Of a stretch of 64,000 nt of DNA, positions 45,931 to 58,216 are shown in pieces. Within the stretch, counting starts at the first letter, position 1. Every line of letters starts with the position of its first letter. Below the pieces are notes generated by a model. The model did not search any database. It was not told the DNA's origin and worked only from the letters and a program-made list of their open reading frames with translations. Both the position numbers and the translations under genes were made by a program. Source of the DNA: Myoxocephalus aenaeus. Its lineage: Eukaryota; Chordata; Actinopteri; Perciformes; Cottidae. The stretch lies in contig JBAMJR010000270.1 of the NCBI GenBank assembly GCA_038501785.1, forward strand, positions 62,001-126,000. The letters run 5' to 3'.

Positions 45931-47280
45931 CTCCAAATAACTAAGCTGTGAAATACAGGGAACCTGTGCTTCATGGTTCAATACAAATCCTTGTTCAGAG
46001 ACGGAACAAAAAAGAAGGTTTTTCGGACATGAACAATTTCCTGGTTGAACCCCAATTACCTTCTGGAGCTTGAAATGTGCTGTCACACCTATTAGAGTGT
46101 TTCTTGGCAGATTTAGCCCGGATCAGCACTAACTGCCATCCCAATAATGACGGGAACAGGACCGCAGACGGTGCACCTGAACAAGCAATTCATACAGGAC
46201 TCAAAATATTGGTTGTGTCTCGTATCCAGGTGTTAGAAGGTGTTTTCAAAGACGCTGGACCAGAATGGTAAGAAAGGTTGGACAGCTCCAACGTACGCGC
46301 ATGCAAATATGATGCATTGTTATAATTCAAAGTATAACAGCATATATAATAAGCCCAAATCCTCTGACTGAATGCAAAAACATTGAAAATTCAACGACTG
46401 TGTGGTTTGCTGGGTGCTACCCTCTCCTCCACTGTGTGTGTGTTACATTTGCATTACTCACTTACCCCTGAGTCACACTTATTTTAAGTTTATTTACTAT
46501 ACTTCTACAGAAGTTGCTTCCTGATCCTTTAATGAGAGATTTCACAGTTTTCCTCATGCGTGAATGTGTCTGAATTTGTCAAATAATCGACGATAAAGCT
46601 GTGGAAACGAGTTTCTCTTCACATTTTGGGTACTTCTTTTCAATTCCAGTTTATTAAGTGGGACTTCAAATTGAAATCTAGCAGAGTAAATTGGGTTTCT
46701 GCAACCCCTAACCCTGTTCCAGGAGTCAGGTTTCTCATATACATGATATTAGATTACTGCAGGAGACATAAGTGCACATAAATCCACCAATAGTCTCTGC
46801 AACAGCTGTTTTCTCACTTAACTTTGCATGCATTGTGGGCTTTATATCTCTTCTCCCACGTTACTTCTTCTCTCACTTACAATATTTCATAATTATTTTT
46901 TTAAAACACCACACAAGAAACTAAATCAAGCAGGTTATTCTTCCATACTGCATTTGATAAACAATAATTAAACAAAAACACCATAAAAAAAGTATAGTTT
47001 TAAAAGTCAGGCAGCAGTTTCTCGCTCACTGTCCTGAATAAACCTGCATCGCTCACATCTGTTCTTCTCTCCTGCATCACAAGATGGACAATGATAATCA
47101 TGGATCAGTTTTAGGGGTCAGAGGTCGTTCTAGCTGTGTTAATGGGGGTCAAACCCCGGCTTAAAGAAAAGGAGACATGTGCACAGACAAGCATTCGTGC
47201 TCACATGATCAGGTAAACACACAGGTCAACCCCTTGTCAAGTGTAAAACCCAAAATGTATTACTGAGCATCAAAGGTCAA
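45931..47280. other. Non-coding stretch, no feature recognised
   Basis: AT-rich sequence without supported genes or repeat termini. Confidence 0.4.
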
Positions 47281-47344
47281 ACTGTAATCTGTTGCTGAGG
47301 TTAAGGTCATTCGAATGACCTTAACCTCAGCAACAGATTACAGT
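47281..47344. other. Perfect 64-bp palindrome (32-bp arms, no spacer)
   Basis: actgtaatctgttgctgagg and the following twelve bases are mirrored exactly by gaatgaccttaacctcagca and the following twelve. The centre is attc|gaat at 47312/47313. Pairing stops abruptly on the outer sides. Confidence 0.95.
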
Positions 47345-47580
47345 CTGGTCCCATCCTTCACAAAAGAATGTCCAAAAAGAAGAAAAAAAAAATAGTTAAC
47401 GAGGAAAAAAAGAAGAAAAAAAAGTGGGCAAAGGCCACAAGCAAGCTGAGGAATCCTGAAAGGAAGAATGAGAAGGAAACAACAAATTACTGAACAAATG
47501 GATTAAACAAGAAACAGACACACAAACCATAAAGAAATGAAACAAGCAAGGACACAAGCAACAAAAGCAAACTGAGGACG

Positions 47581-47587
<7 letters not shown>

Positions 47588-47612
<25 letters not shown>
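47588..47612. repeat. (CA)n microsatellite
   Basis: About 12 units after a short tct run. Confidence 0.95.
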
Positions 47613-48049
47613 CCTTGTTTCAGCCCAGTAAATAAACTATCCATCATCGTTAGCCATCTGCCATCTCAGCCTATCAGAAGCCTGGGAAAGCTGTTACCGG
47701 GCGGCATAGGATATGGCGGCTTGCCGGATAAGGCCAATTGCCTCTGAAAGATTACTGCTTAAAACAAGGCTGTACATGTGTATTACGCTCGCTGAGCGGG
47801 CGGCGGAGGCGTTGATACTCGAACTTCTTTTATTCAAGGTTGGGTTGATATTTCATTTACGGCGAAAAGGAGACGTCTGGATCCCATGAGAGTGAGACCG
47901 AGTTCAGCCGTCTGTGAGTCACACAGAGTCACGTGCTTCTTTCAGATGACCTTCGCTTTTAGGGTGAAACACCTGTGTCTCTTTTTGTTTCCGTTTTAAA
48001 TGTAAAATGTTTTCCAGTTCTTATTCATCATTTAAAATGGAAATTCATG

Positions 48050-48450
48050 CTTTTATTCCCATTATATTAATTTATTTTTTAAATGTACAGCACTTTGAGC
48101 TACCCGATATGGAAGCCCATTACCGCCACTATGATAAAAAAAATTCCTGTAAATCATAATTATGAGATAGTATCTCATAATTTGTACTTACTATCTCATA
48201 ATTATAACTTAACTATCTCATAATTATGACTTAACTATCTCGTAATTTCGACTTAGTATCTCATAATTCTGAGATAGATAAGTCATAATTATGAGATAGT
48301 AAATCGAAATTATGAGATAGTAAATCGAAATTATGAGATACTATCTCATAATTATGTTTTTTTTATCACACTTGCGGAAACGGGCTTCCATATTCCAGTC
48401 TGTATGAAATATGCTTCACAAATAAAGATCATTATTACTATTATTACTAT
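48050..48450 (+). repeat. LINE-type 3' end split by a palindromic MITE
   Basis: Left piece aaatgtacagcactttgagc (to 48109), right piece gtctgtatgaaatatgcttc, acaaataaagatcattatta, ctattattactatt (from 48391). Joined they give the common fish LINE ending cagcactttgag..tgtatgaaa..aataaag(att)n. Confidence 0.65.
48110..48390. mobile_element. Palindromic MITE (ggaagccc termini) with TA target
   Basis: Termini tggaagccc(a)tt and (a)cgggcttcca are inverted; TA flanks at 48108-48109 and 48391-48392. The interior consists of at least eight forward and reverse copies of tcataattatgagatagta-like words, making nearly the whole 281-bp element self-complementary. I recall this tcataattatgagata element from many fish genomes. 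Confidence 0.8.
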
Positions 48451-49800
48451 TGTTATTTACAATGTGTGCGCGTGTCATTTCATTCCACATGCCTGCCGAA
48501 AAACAGGAACAATGAATTGTGTTTTTTCTTTTGTTTGTGAGCGATACACATCCTCATTGATGCAGTGGTACCGCATGGTACATTATAATGTGTAAAAGTG
48601 TGTATGATGTCTGCGTAGAGGGGGGCGCTCGAACACGCACATACACACACGCTGGAAGATTAAAAGTTTTATCAATAACTATCGATGCTTCTCTTTGAAT
48701 CTTCGCTGGACAATTTGTATTTGTACGCCGTTTTTTCTTCTTCTTCTTTCTTTCTTCCAGATGCCACAACAACTTTTAGAGTCCACTTTGTATTCTGTAT
48801 TGATCTTGGCCGGTTGTGCAAATCTCCTCCGCAGCTTAAATCCATCTTATTCTCCCCGTTTACATATCTCTGTGTGAGTGAGTTAATTCTCGAGCCGGCG
48901 CCGCTGCGAGGGGAAGAAAAGATTGATAATTTCTGTTTGTCAGCGAGAGAGAGAGAAAGAGAGAGACTCACACACTGGGCCCAATATGTGTTACATTATG
49001 CTGATTCCTCCGCCGTGTCGTACCTCACGCGTCGCACAGGGCTTGTTGAAGGAGAAGGCGTGCTGTGACTAAGAGGTGGACGTCACTGTTTTTATTTTGA
49101 GTTGTTTTTTTTCCCCCTCCACCATTTGCAAGTCGCGTCTGTAAAAATATTCTGCATTACAAAACCACGATACAAGAGCGTAGCAGGTGCAGACCGACAA
49201 CGATGTGAAATATTCAAACAACCCTAAAATGTGCCGCTGCTTGTGCATTTTAATTGGGGAACCGGAGCGTTTCACTGAGAGCAAAGCAGCAGCACGAGGA
49301 AGGGAAAGAACAGGAGACCAAGTCGGCTACGATGGACCTGGAAACTGTCACTCTGGCAGACGATGACAAACAAAAGTTGACGAAGCAAATAAAAGCTGTT
49401 TCACGAAAAAAAAAAGAGCTCAGAATTGTGAAGCCGGACGAGGGAGATGCATTCAGCGCCATGGAGGTTGTTCTCTGTTTCCCACCCAGGGACTACAGAT
49501 GTGAATTAGCTTATAGCTAACTCTGGTAGCTGTCACATGAACAAATAAATAAACTCTGCAAGTAACATGCATTTAACCTGTAACAATCAGGTTTAAATCA
49601 ATGATCATTTGCTGGCAGTCCTGAGATCATGGTCTAAGAGGAGGCAATGTGCTTTGAATACATTATATTGTTCATATGCAATTCAAGACACATTTTAGAG
49701 CGAGCACTGTGTTGCTAATGGAACAATACTGAACTACAGAGTGATATTCCCATACAACTAAACTCAATTACATTACTGTTGCAGTTATAAAGAGGCTCTG
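48451..49800. other. Non-coding stretch, no feature recognised
   Basis: Includes an 88-codon charged frame (49254-49520, lysine/glutamate-rich) with no recognisable domain, spliced signals or homologous neighbour. I do not call it a gene. Confidence 0.35.
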
Positions 49801-49805
49801 GTATG

Positions 49806-50255
49806 AGCAGCGACCTGTCAATCACAGTAAGCCCCGCCCTAAAGCGCCCCCTGCTTTATGGTCTGTTTGACTCTAAATGACCATAATTTACTAAATGAAC
49901 ATCATGCTGTATTGAAGAAGACTTGAAACTAGAGATTGAGACATAAACTCATGTTTACAATGTTTACTGAGGCGAATACATCAAGAGAGAAGTAGAGTCA
50001 TTTATATAGACTTCTATACAACCAGAGGAGTCGCCCCCTGGTGGCCAGGAGAGAGAATGCAGCTTTAACACGTGAAGCATATACTTCTATACAACCAGAG
50101 GAGTCGCCCCCTGATGGCCAGGAGAGAGAATGCAGCTTTAACACGTGAAGCATATACTTCTATACAACCAGAGTAGTCGCCCCCTGCTGGTCCTTAGATA
50201 GAAGTTTAAAGACTCTTCCGCGTCGGCTTCACTCGGCAGAGTATTGTGCTCAGGT
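49806..50255 (-). repeat. 73-bp tandem array D (CTCF-like motif), minus strand
   Basis: The family's flank comes first in reverse (gccccgccctaaagcgcccc, actaaatgaacatcatgctg, aacatt..tactgagg), then three units with reversed motifs at about 50033, 50106 and 50179. The first reads, on the minus strand, tggccaccagggggcgac, the closest match to the CTCF consensus in the window. The second is tggccatcagggggcgac; the third ccagcagggggcgac. Confidence 0.85.
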
Positions 50256-50953
50256 TGCCGCCTGAGTACATACAACACAAGATCAAGACAATGTCTTAAT
50301 ATCTGATGTCCTAATATCGGACTTCTCAAATTTGAAGTTTCTTCAACCAACGTATAATTTAATTGAGCACTATTTACTATTTACCATGTCGATTTTCTCC
50401 CTAAGTTAAAGCCCCCACATCACATCTACAAACATCTCTGTGTATCTCTGACAGCCCTACATCCACTCTCTATTCGTCTCCTCCCTTCACTCGTGCTGCG
50501 CTCGCCCCGCTCTCCCTCAGCTGCACGGCGTGTCGGGAACTGAAACATTATGAATCATATTCAACAAGTCCCCATATGAGATGGTGAGCGATGGCGTGAA
50601 GTCGATCTGAATTCATCTCCAGGCCTGCTGGAGGCCTCCGGCTCGGCTTCACAAAGTGACAACGCAACGTCAGTTTTTTTATTGCGGGGTGCTATAAAAA
50701 GGGAGAGAACATGTGGACGTCCTCATCTTCTTTATCAGCGAACGCTCAATAAATTCAAACCAAAGACGAGAATTGACGTAAAGCCTGACGTCTGTAATTA
50801 CTATGTGGCAACCCCAAATAAATACTGATCCCAGAGCTCATGAGTGTGGTATTTTGTGACGGGAGACGTACGAACATCTTTTACTTAAGTAAAAGTAGCG
50901 TGAGTACATTATAGAAATACAGGACAGCAAAAGTCAAGCATTCAACATTTCAT
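50256..50953. other. Non-coding stretch, no feature recognised
   Basis: Complex sequence from 50450 to 50830 without repeat signatures; no exon supported. Confidence 0.35.
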
Positions 50954-50957
50954 TTAA

Positions 50958-51174
50958 AGGGCCAGTGTTTGGTTTGTCAGTTATGTTTTAAAAACATGGT
51001 GTTGCAACAAGGCTGACTCATATTCATACAGTATATATGTATGTAAATATGAAAGGCTCATTCTAATCCAACGAAAACACAACCATTGTTGTAGTTTCAG
51101 GGGGAAACCCGTCATGAATATCATATTCCATTATAATAGCTAATAGCTCCCCATGAGTCAGACACACTGGCCCT
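50958..51174. mobile_element. piggyBac-like MITE with TTAA target duplications
   Basis: Perfect 11-bp inverted ends agggccagtgt and acactggccct, flanked on both sides by TTAA (50954-50957 and 51175-51178), the piggyBac target. 217 bp, no coding capacity. Confidence 0.78.
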
Positions 51175-51178
51175 TTAA

Positions 51179-52336
51179 GTGACATTATTATCATCAAAAT
51201 ATACTCAAAGTACCAAAAGTGAGAGTACTCAATATGCAGAATGACTCATTTCAGAATCATTATTATCTCGCTGGATGATAAGTGTGGATGCATTAATGTG
51301 GAAGTGTCACGCTAATGTTGCAGCTGGTAAAGGTGGGGGTAATTGTTATTATAGTGCTGGGTATCTTAATCTATAATAATCCTGTATAAACTCAACCACC
51401 TTGAGCAAGGTCACCATATAATAGCTGCTCACATTAAATGCAGATATATCAAAATACACATAATTTATCAGTTGATTGAATATTGTATTCATGATCATTT
51501 GAATCTGAAAAGAAGCAAATAAAGCTGTAGGGGAGTGAAAAATAGCATCAAATTATAATGTACTTTGTTATTTCCATTTGAGGAGGATTTGTGTCACTTT
51601 GGTGAGTTCACGAACAATCAAAAACAAACTATTTTTAAACCCTTCTCGTCTGGAGCAGATCAGACGTCTGTGAACCAGCCTCCCCGCTTCCTCCTTCAGC
51701 AAACACCAGAGACTAAACTGAGATTATCTTGTTTGGAGAAGCTTTGTGCCTGCGCTCCCACATCGTGCATCAAGATCAGCTGAAAGATCAAAGATGTCTG
51801 CTACAGTGTCTCTCATTAGCAGAAAAAAAGGCCAGTTTGTGTTTCCTCCGTGTGCAAAAGGAGAAGAGCCCACCAGTAAGCGCCCCGTGCTATACGTGCT
51901 TTTGCTTCCATCATTTTCATATCGGGCCCGGCGATGATCCTCCGTACCTGATGCCGTAGCTGCATGATGCTTGTACACCTCAGCTGTGTGAATATTTTTG
52001 CGTCAGATTATTTTCTGGTTGGAATTGCTCAGACTGAAATATGAAATCTGCGCTGAGAAAGAAGGGAAACAAAGGCAATTATTGCTCTTTTACAGTTATG
52101 GAAGTGACAAAAACTAAAATGTGTACTGAGGCATACACATAATTTGCCATCGGTAAGACTGAGATTATTCCTCTTTTGCATTTCACCTCTTCCACCAATC
52201 CAGAGAAAGAAAGGGAAGAGAAAGAAATGTCCACCTGAAGTTTGTTTTCTTCTAAATAAATTCCAGGCCGCTTTAACTGTTGCTCAGACGACTGAATAAA
52301 GAATGAAATGTTCATATTGTAAAATATAATCCAATT
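51179..52336. other. Non-coding stretch, no feature recognised
   Basis: AT-rich sequence. Overlapping frames around 51.7-52.0 kb on both strands show no domain. Confidence 0.4.
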
Positions 52337-52713
52337 TACCGTAAAAGTCGGGTTACACGGCGCTACTACCTTCGGTCAGTGTCCCTGTTAGCTCCCCGCT
52401 GTAGCCAGCTGGGGCTCCTGCTAGTTCCCCCGCTAACTTCCGCTAGCTCTCCGCTAGCTCTCCGCTAGCTCTCCGCTAGCTCTCCGCTAACTTCCGCTAG
52501 CTCCCCGACAACCACCGAAGGTAGAGGGACCAGCCTCGGCTCGACACCCGGCTTGGGCAGAGGGGACGCGGCCAGTAGCAGCAGCGCTAGCAGCAGCGCT
52601 AGCAGCAGCGCTAGCAGCAGCAGCAGGGAGCTAGCAGCAGCGCTAGCAGCAGCAGCGGGGAGCTAGCAGCAGCGCTAGCGCTAGGAGCGGCTTGTAACCC
52701 GACTTTTACGGTA
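52337..52713. mobile_element. Foldback MITE (CCGTAAA family), copy 6
   Basis: Left end taccgtaaaagtcgggtt and right end aacccgacttttacggta are exact complements. The centre has expanded tandem words: tctccgctagc five times on the left and agcagcagcgctagc on the right. Confidence 0.88.
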
Positions 52714-53955
52714 TTCTATTCACTCTAATGTAAAGTATGTGCTCGGCAAATACAACAAAAACATGTTTTTAAAAGAAAATTCATATTCAAGTTTAATCAA
52801 CAATAAAATAATAATAAAAAAAAAAAACGAATTTAGTTCAATTGGACAAACTTAAAGATTATATTTATATCCATCTCACATTGATTAAATATGCGAGTGG
52901 GTTCCTGACATAGACATATTATGAGAACTGGATACCGGACTCCAAATTGGCCGTTGGCTTGAATAGCCAATTAATAATAATCTCTAAATCTTTATTTCTC
53001 CCTGTGATTACTCCATCAGCTGATTGTGGGCGTTCACTTTAAATGAACCTACGATTCTGCTCATCAGACCTCAGCATCACTGCCCCTTGATTATCCTGTT
53101 TCAGGATGGAGTCCAATCTCCAAAGACTTTGCCATATTCAAACGTTACGCATATGTAATAAATTATTGTTATGAATATGAAAATATATGCAATGTAGTGT
53201 TTAATGTTTACGCAAAATCACCGTTTCTATTAACGCTCGTCAAAGGGTTGAAAACAGGAAGAAACTATAAGACACTTTAGATCAACAGGTTTAATTTCTC
53301 AGCGTGTATACAGCAGCATCTCTGCTCCCAGCCTCTGCTGCATATTGAATACCAAATATAGAAATACATGAGCACATTAATTAGGTTCCAGGTGTCTTTG
53401 CAGCATCAAAACAATATCAAACTCCACCCCGGGCAACGGAATGAGGAAAGCTTAACGATAATGGGATCAAACGTAATAACGTGTGTGCACACGCTTTGAA
53501 TCTATCGGTCTCTGGTGGACACAAACACAACAATTCTTTCTTTCTTTCTTCCGCTGACCTCCCTCCTCTGAAGCTGTTCATGTTGTTTGGTCCAAGGATT
53601 TGTCCACGGTGAGGTCATCACCCTGGAGGTCATGGGTATAGCTCAAAAGGAGGGAGTTATGGATGGAGGGATGAGGGAGTCCTGACCAAGGTTAAAGTTA
53701 AGCAAGAGCTCTCCCTGTGGGGTTTATCCTCTGCTTCCACCTCTGGAATGGATTTACGAGTCCCAGCAGCAGCTGGATTTCTTTGCTCCAACTGAAAGAG
53801 CGGAGGTTTGTCGTATTTTTTTCAGTTTTAAGGTCAAACTGGTAATTTAAAACTGAACCGTGACCTGCAACTCTGACAGGAAGGTTATGATATTAATCCT
53901 TGGTCTTTAGCCAAACTATTAGGGTTAGTTTTCCAGTGTAAGCCGAGTGGAAGAG
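52714..53955. other. Non-coding stretch, no feature recognised
   Basis: AT-rich at the left, ordinary composition at the right; a short (tttc)n lies near 53537. Confidence 0.4.
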
Positions 53956-53959
53956 TGAT

Positions 53960-54580
53960 GTAGAGACAACATATATACGTCTCTGGTAGCGACAACGACC
54001 TGTCAATCACAGTAAACCCGCCCTAAAGCATCCCCTGCTTTATGGTCTATGTTAATCTGAATGGGACCATAATTTACTAAATGAACATCATGCTGTATTG
54101 AAGAAGACTTGAAACTAGAGATTGAGACATAAACTCATGTTTACAATGTTTACTGAGGGAATACATCAAGAGAGAAGTAGAGTCATTTATATAGACTTCT
54201 ATACAACCAGAGGAGTCACCCCCTGGTGGTCAGGAGAGAGAATGCAGCTTTAACACATGACACATATACTTCTATACAACCAGAGGAGTCACCCCCTGGT
54301 GGTCAGGAGAGAATGCAGCTTTAACACATGACACATATACTTCTATACAACCAGAGGAGTTGCCCCCTGGTGGTCAGTAAAGAGAATGCAGCTTTAACAC
54401 ATGAAGCATATACTTCTATACAACCAGAGGAGTCGCCCCCTGTTGGTCAGGAGAGAGAATGCAGCTTCAACACACGAAGCATAGACTTCTATACAACCAT
54501 AGGAGTCGCCCCCTGGTGGCAAGTTTAAGGCACTTCCGCATCGGCCTCACTTGTCAGAACTGGAGGTTCTGGAGAACTAA
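53960..54580 (-). repeat. 73-bp tandem array E (CTCF-like motif), minus strand
   Basis: Reverse flank first (acctgtcaatcacagtaaac, catcatgctgtattgaagaa), then five units with reversed motifs ccccctggtggtcag near 54221, 54292, 54362, 54436 and 54508. Units 3-5 have gcc at the CpG position (ccagggggca or ccagggggcga); the first two have the TG form. It ends with the family's outer segment near gcatcggcctcac. Confidence 0.85.
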
Positions 54581-55559
54581 GGCCGCTTGGTTTCGATGGG
54601 ACTTTGAAGCGTTCCCTCTCCATCATCGTGAGCGTGTGCTGGACTTGAATGTCTTCATTACAGCGTAAACGAGTGATCAAACCCGCGAAACCGCAGTCAA
54701 GAGGATGGATGCTCGAGCCGCTTTCACACCTCCTCTTCCTGTCGGCGATAACGAGAGACGCTGCGGTGGCTCATTGGACTCCGCTCACAGTGACGCGCCG
54801 ATATTAAAGGTTCAAATGAAGCTCATAACATTGTCGGCGCATCATTTCCCCCCCGTCTCATCTTCCACGCTGCTCTCTGGTGGAGCAGAAACACCGTCGG
54901 TTATCTCTTCAAAGAAATAAATGATGTACTTGGCAATGCAGTTGTTAAGTTACGTAAAATGCCAAGAGACTCTTTCCGGATGTAATCTGCACCTCGAGTA
55001 GAGACGTTGTTTTTGCAGCTCTTGCACATATCTGAGACTCAGAATATTACGGTGAAAAATTGGGTGGAAATGAAACTGCCCAGTTTTTTCCCGTGATGAC
55101 ATTTACAAGTTGCTTATCTGCTAAGATGAATGCTGAGCTGATAATGCGTCTCTGCCTCTCTCTGTCCTCCTTTTCTTATGAATGGTCTCTCCAGTACATT
55201 TCAAAGGGAAATAGTGGACTTATTATTTTTCCTTACAAAAACACATGTAAAAACATTCTTCTGTGAACATTTAAGACTAGAATCGAGACCTCAAACTTTC
55301 ATTTTCATCTGAAATGAAATCTGTTTTACATGCAAATCTACAGCAATGTCCCTGGGTATTTCTCAACAGGCAAGTAAATTACAGAATTATGTTTGTAAAT
55401 GATCAAGGTGAAACACAATAAAGTATTAAAAATCAGCTCCATCTCGACCAGCAGCAAAAAAAAATCACATCTCAGTCTCGTCAAACGTGTCTTTTGGTCT
55501 CGCTGTGTATTCAAATTCAGTCTCCAGCCAAGAGTCTTATTTTAGGCATAATCATTACT
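54581..55559. other. Non-coding stretch, no feature recognised
   Basis: No gene or repeat end recognised. Confidence 0.4.
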
Positions 55560-55870
55560 TCAACTAATCCACCCACTCTATCCCTCCTCTATCTCCTCCT
55601 CTTGCCCACCCCTTTTCCTCACTTACTTTTCCTGAACTCCAATTAAAAATCAAGTCATGATTGAGCCTCAAACAACTGAAAAAAAGCTGGAGAGTGTTAA
55701 TTTATCTTTTCCATCTATTACGATCTGAACTAAAGAGAAACAAACTCCCCGGGCATGATCTATGGACATTAATTAACTCTCCGGTCTCCTCTCTCTCTCG
55801 TTCAAATTAAATATCAGGTTGTTAATTTGACAAGTTTAGTTTATCGTCTCTCTATCCTCAGTCTCTCCAT
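55560..55870. promoter_or_regulatory. Candidate conserved non-coding element
   Basis: Several TAAT-type homeodomain cores in a complex context (ccaattaaaaatcaagtcat, attaattaactctccgg, caggttgttaatttgacaag) without repeat features. Unverified. Confidence 0.2.
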
Positions 55871-58183
55871 TTAAATTCCGCTTGTGTTCGTTCTCAAAGC
55901 AGGTAAAATGTCTGCTGACTTTATTCTTTCAGTTTCCAAAGCTGCATCCATATGTATTTCTATTGTTGCAATATATATTTAGAAACCTTGATCTTCACTT
56001 GAAATGGTTGTCTACATTGAGGGGAAACTGTATGGAGGGAAATTACCGTCAAAACAAGTGACAGCTGTGATAATCATTTACACATCTGTCACAAAAAAGG
56101 GAAGAGTAATAAAAGAAGCGATGAATCAGAGTTTTTTTTTAATCACAAACACATTTTCCATTTATGATGATAAATGGCCAAAAATAACAGACACAAATAT
56201 TAATCAAAACAGCATTTCCTGCTCCCATCTTATCTACTTGTATCACAATAAATCTCAGCTCACTGACACCTCATTAAACGGGTCTGGTTTATGGTTGGGA
56301 TCCTTGTTTCTCATCTTGTTACCTCCTGCACTGTCGTATCTGTCGCTGTCGTATCTATAAAACGGAGTTGACCCTTTGCTAAGCCCCGCCCCCTGCTGCT
56401 ACTTCCTCAACCTGTCAGAGGCAACACAACCATGGAGACCCCACACCGTTCTCATTCACAGAGCGGCAGATACTGACGCTTTTTCACACACAAGGCAGTA
56501 GGAGAGTGTCGTAGTTTGACACGCTTGGCGCATTGCAAAATGGCAAACTGATCCAGCAGAGAAAACAGGTTAAAAATATAAAGATAGAAGCTGTAAAATT
56601 AGCTCAACGATCGTCTCGTAAAATGTTTGTCTTAAAAAGACAATGCTATTAAGGAACAACACTGTTCCTGGTAAAGCTGGGCAGGTCTTTATTAGAAGGC
56701 AAAAGCAGCATGTGTGTACATTTGGTATACATTCAGTAGCTAGCGTAGCGTAGAAGTGCTCACGCTAGTTAATGATGTGCTAATGTCCTATAGCTCCACA
56801 TACCTTTACCTAAAAACATAACTTTTTAGAGACATGTGCCTTATTCTAACCTCTCCGGGTAACATGTTTCACTATAATGCTGCGTTCAAACCAAAAGCGT
56901 GTTTACTCGCTCGAGTATGGTTTATTTGCGTAATTTGCTTCATTCGCGCCAGAAAGGCAGAAATGGCTTATCTCCATTAAAAACAGTTACCATTTCCGCC
57001 ATTCACAATGGAAATAACCACTATTTCTGCTTTATACTCGTTGTATAAGTACGAAAAAGCACGAAAAATTAGCAACTAGTGAACGCAGCATTAGTCAACG
57101 TTTAACTATGTCTAGCACCAAAATCCTCAAAACAAGCCCAAAAAACCTGAAACGATTGATTGCATGAGTCTACGGAGCAAAGATTGGTCCAAGCTATGCT
57201 GTGATTGGCCAGTCTGCGTTTCTTCTTCTACTCCTGTTATTTTCCTTTCTTTGCCGCCATTAAATATGGAGCAGACATCTTATTTTAATCCCCTTCTCCC
57301 CTCTGTCTCTCATCTTCAAATCCAGCCAGTGGTCCTTTTCTTTATCAATGTACTGGTGGATGTTCTGGTTAAGGGAAACAATGTAATCCTTCCACATCAT
57401 TATGAGACATTAATTGACTCATCCTATCTTCTCCCCCCTTTTGGGTCTCCTATCTCGACCTGACCGGCTTGATTAATTCATGTACGTGCTGAACCTGGGG
57501 ACAAGTTTAGAACAATCTCCATCCATCCCTTCTCTTTCTTTTTATCATGCCCTGCACATTCCAGACAGGAAGTGAGGAAAAGTACGGACTTGTCTTTACA
57601 GCGCTGACACTATCATTTTAGCTGCTATACGTTTTAGGAAAACATAACTTATACGTCGTAGATAGGCCATGTTCCACATCAATGTATGTGCCTAACCCCA
57701 AATTCTCTTCGTTGTTTATGACTTTTTGAGTCATGCAAACAAACCTCTCGACCTTTTTACGACATATTGACACATGGCAGCATTTAAAAAGTCCAAAAGT
57801 TTCTCAGAAAAAGCACAATACAACTGTTGTTCACTCATATTTTCATAATTTTTTTTGCCAATGTGTCTAATTACAGGTCGACCAATCGATATACTTTGGA
57901 GGATTCGGCTTCAGTGGGCCCCTTAAGGAATGTAATGGAGAGCTGCACTCAGCCAACCAGCATGTCCTCACTGAAGCAAGTTATGAGTTTTTTGGCTGGA
58001 ATCGATTAGAATGATGGAAAAGGTGGATAAAATGGGTCTAGGTCGAAAAAAAGAAAAGGGCCGAGGAAAGCTGTTAAGAGAGGAATACAAATCTGTCTCC
58101 GGAAAAAGGCACGGAGTGACCTCCACATACAGGGAAGGCTAGACTCACACAAACTTTAACTTTTAAAGTCTTTAAGAAACAAA
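55871..58183. other. Non-coding stretch, no feature recognised
   Basis: A tgaccctttgctaagccccg phrase (about 56369) also appears at 16241, and gctgcgttcaaaccaaaagc near 56880 resembles fish repeats I recall. The 118-codon frame at 56004-56360 has no domain. Confidence 0.35.
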
Positions 58184-58216
58184 GTGTTCCTCACTGGGGC
58201 CACCAGTGAGGAACAC
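58184..58216. other. Perfect 14-bp inverted repeat, 5-nt loop
   Basis: gtgttcctcactgg (58184-58197) pairs with ccagtgaggaacac (58203-58216). Confidence 0.9.

Noticed and set aside
49254..49520. 88-codon charged frame that looks coiled-coil-like
   Set aside because: Could be a small exon, but no recognised family, no clear splice signals and an equally long frame on the opposite strand.
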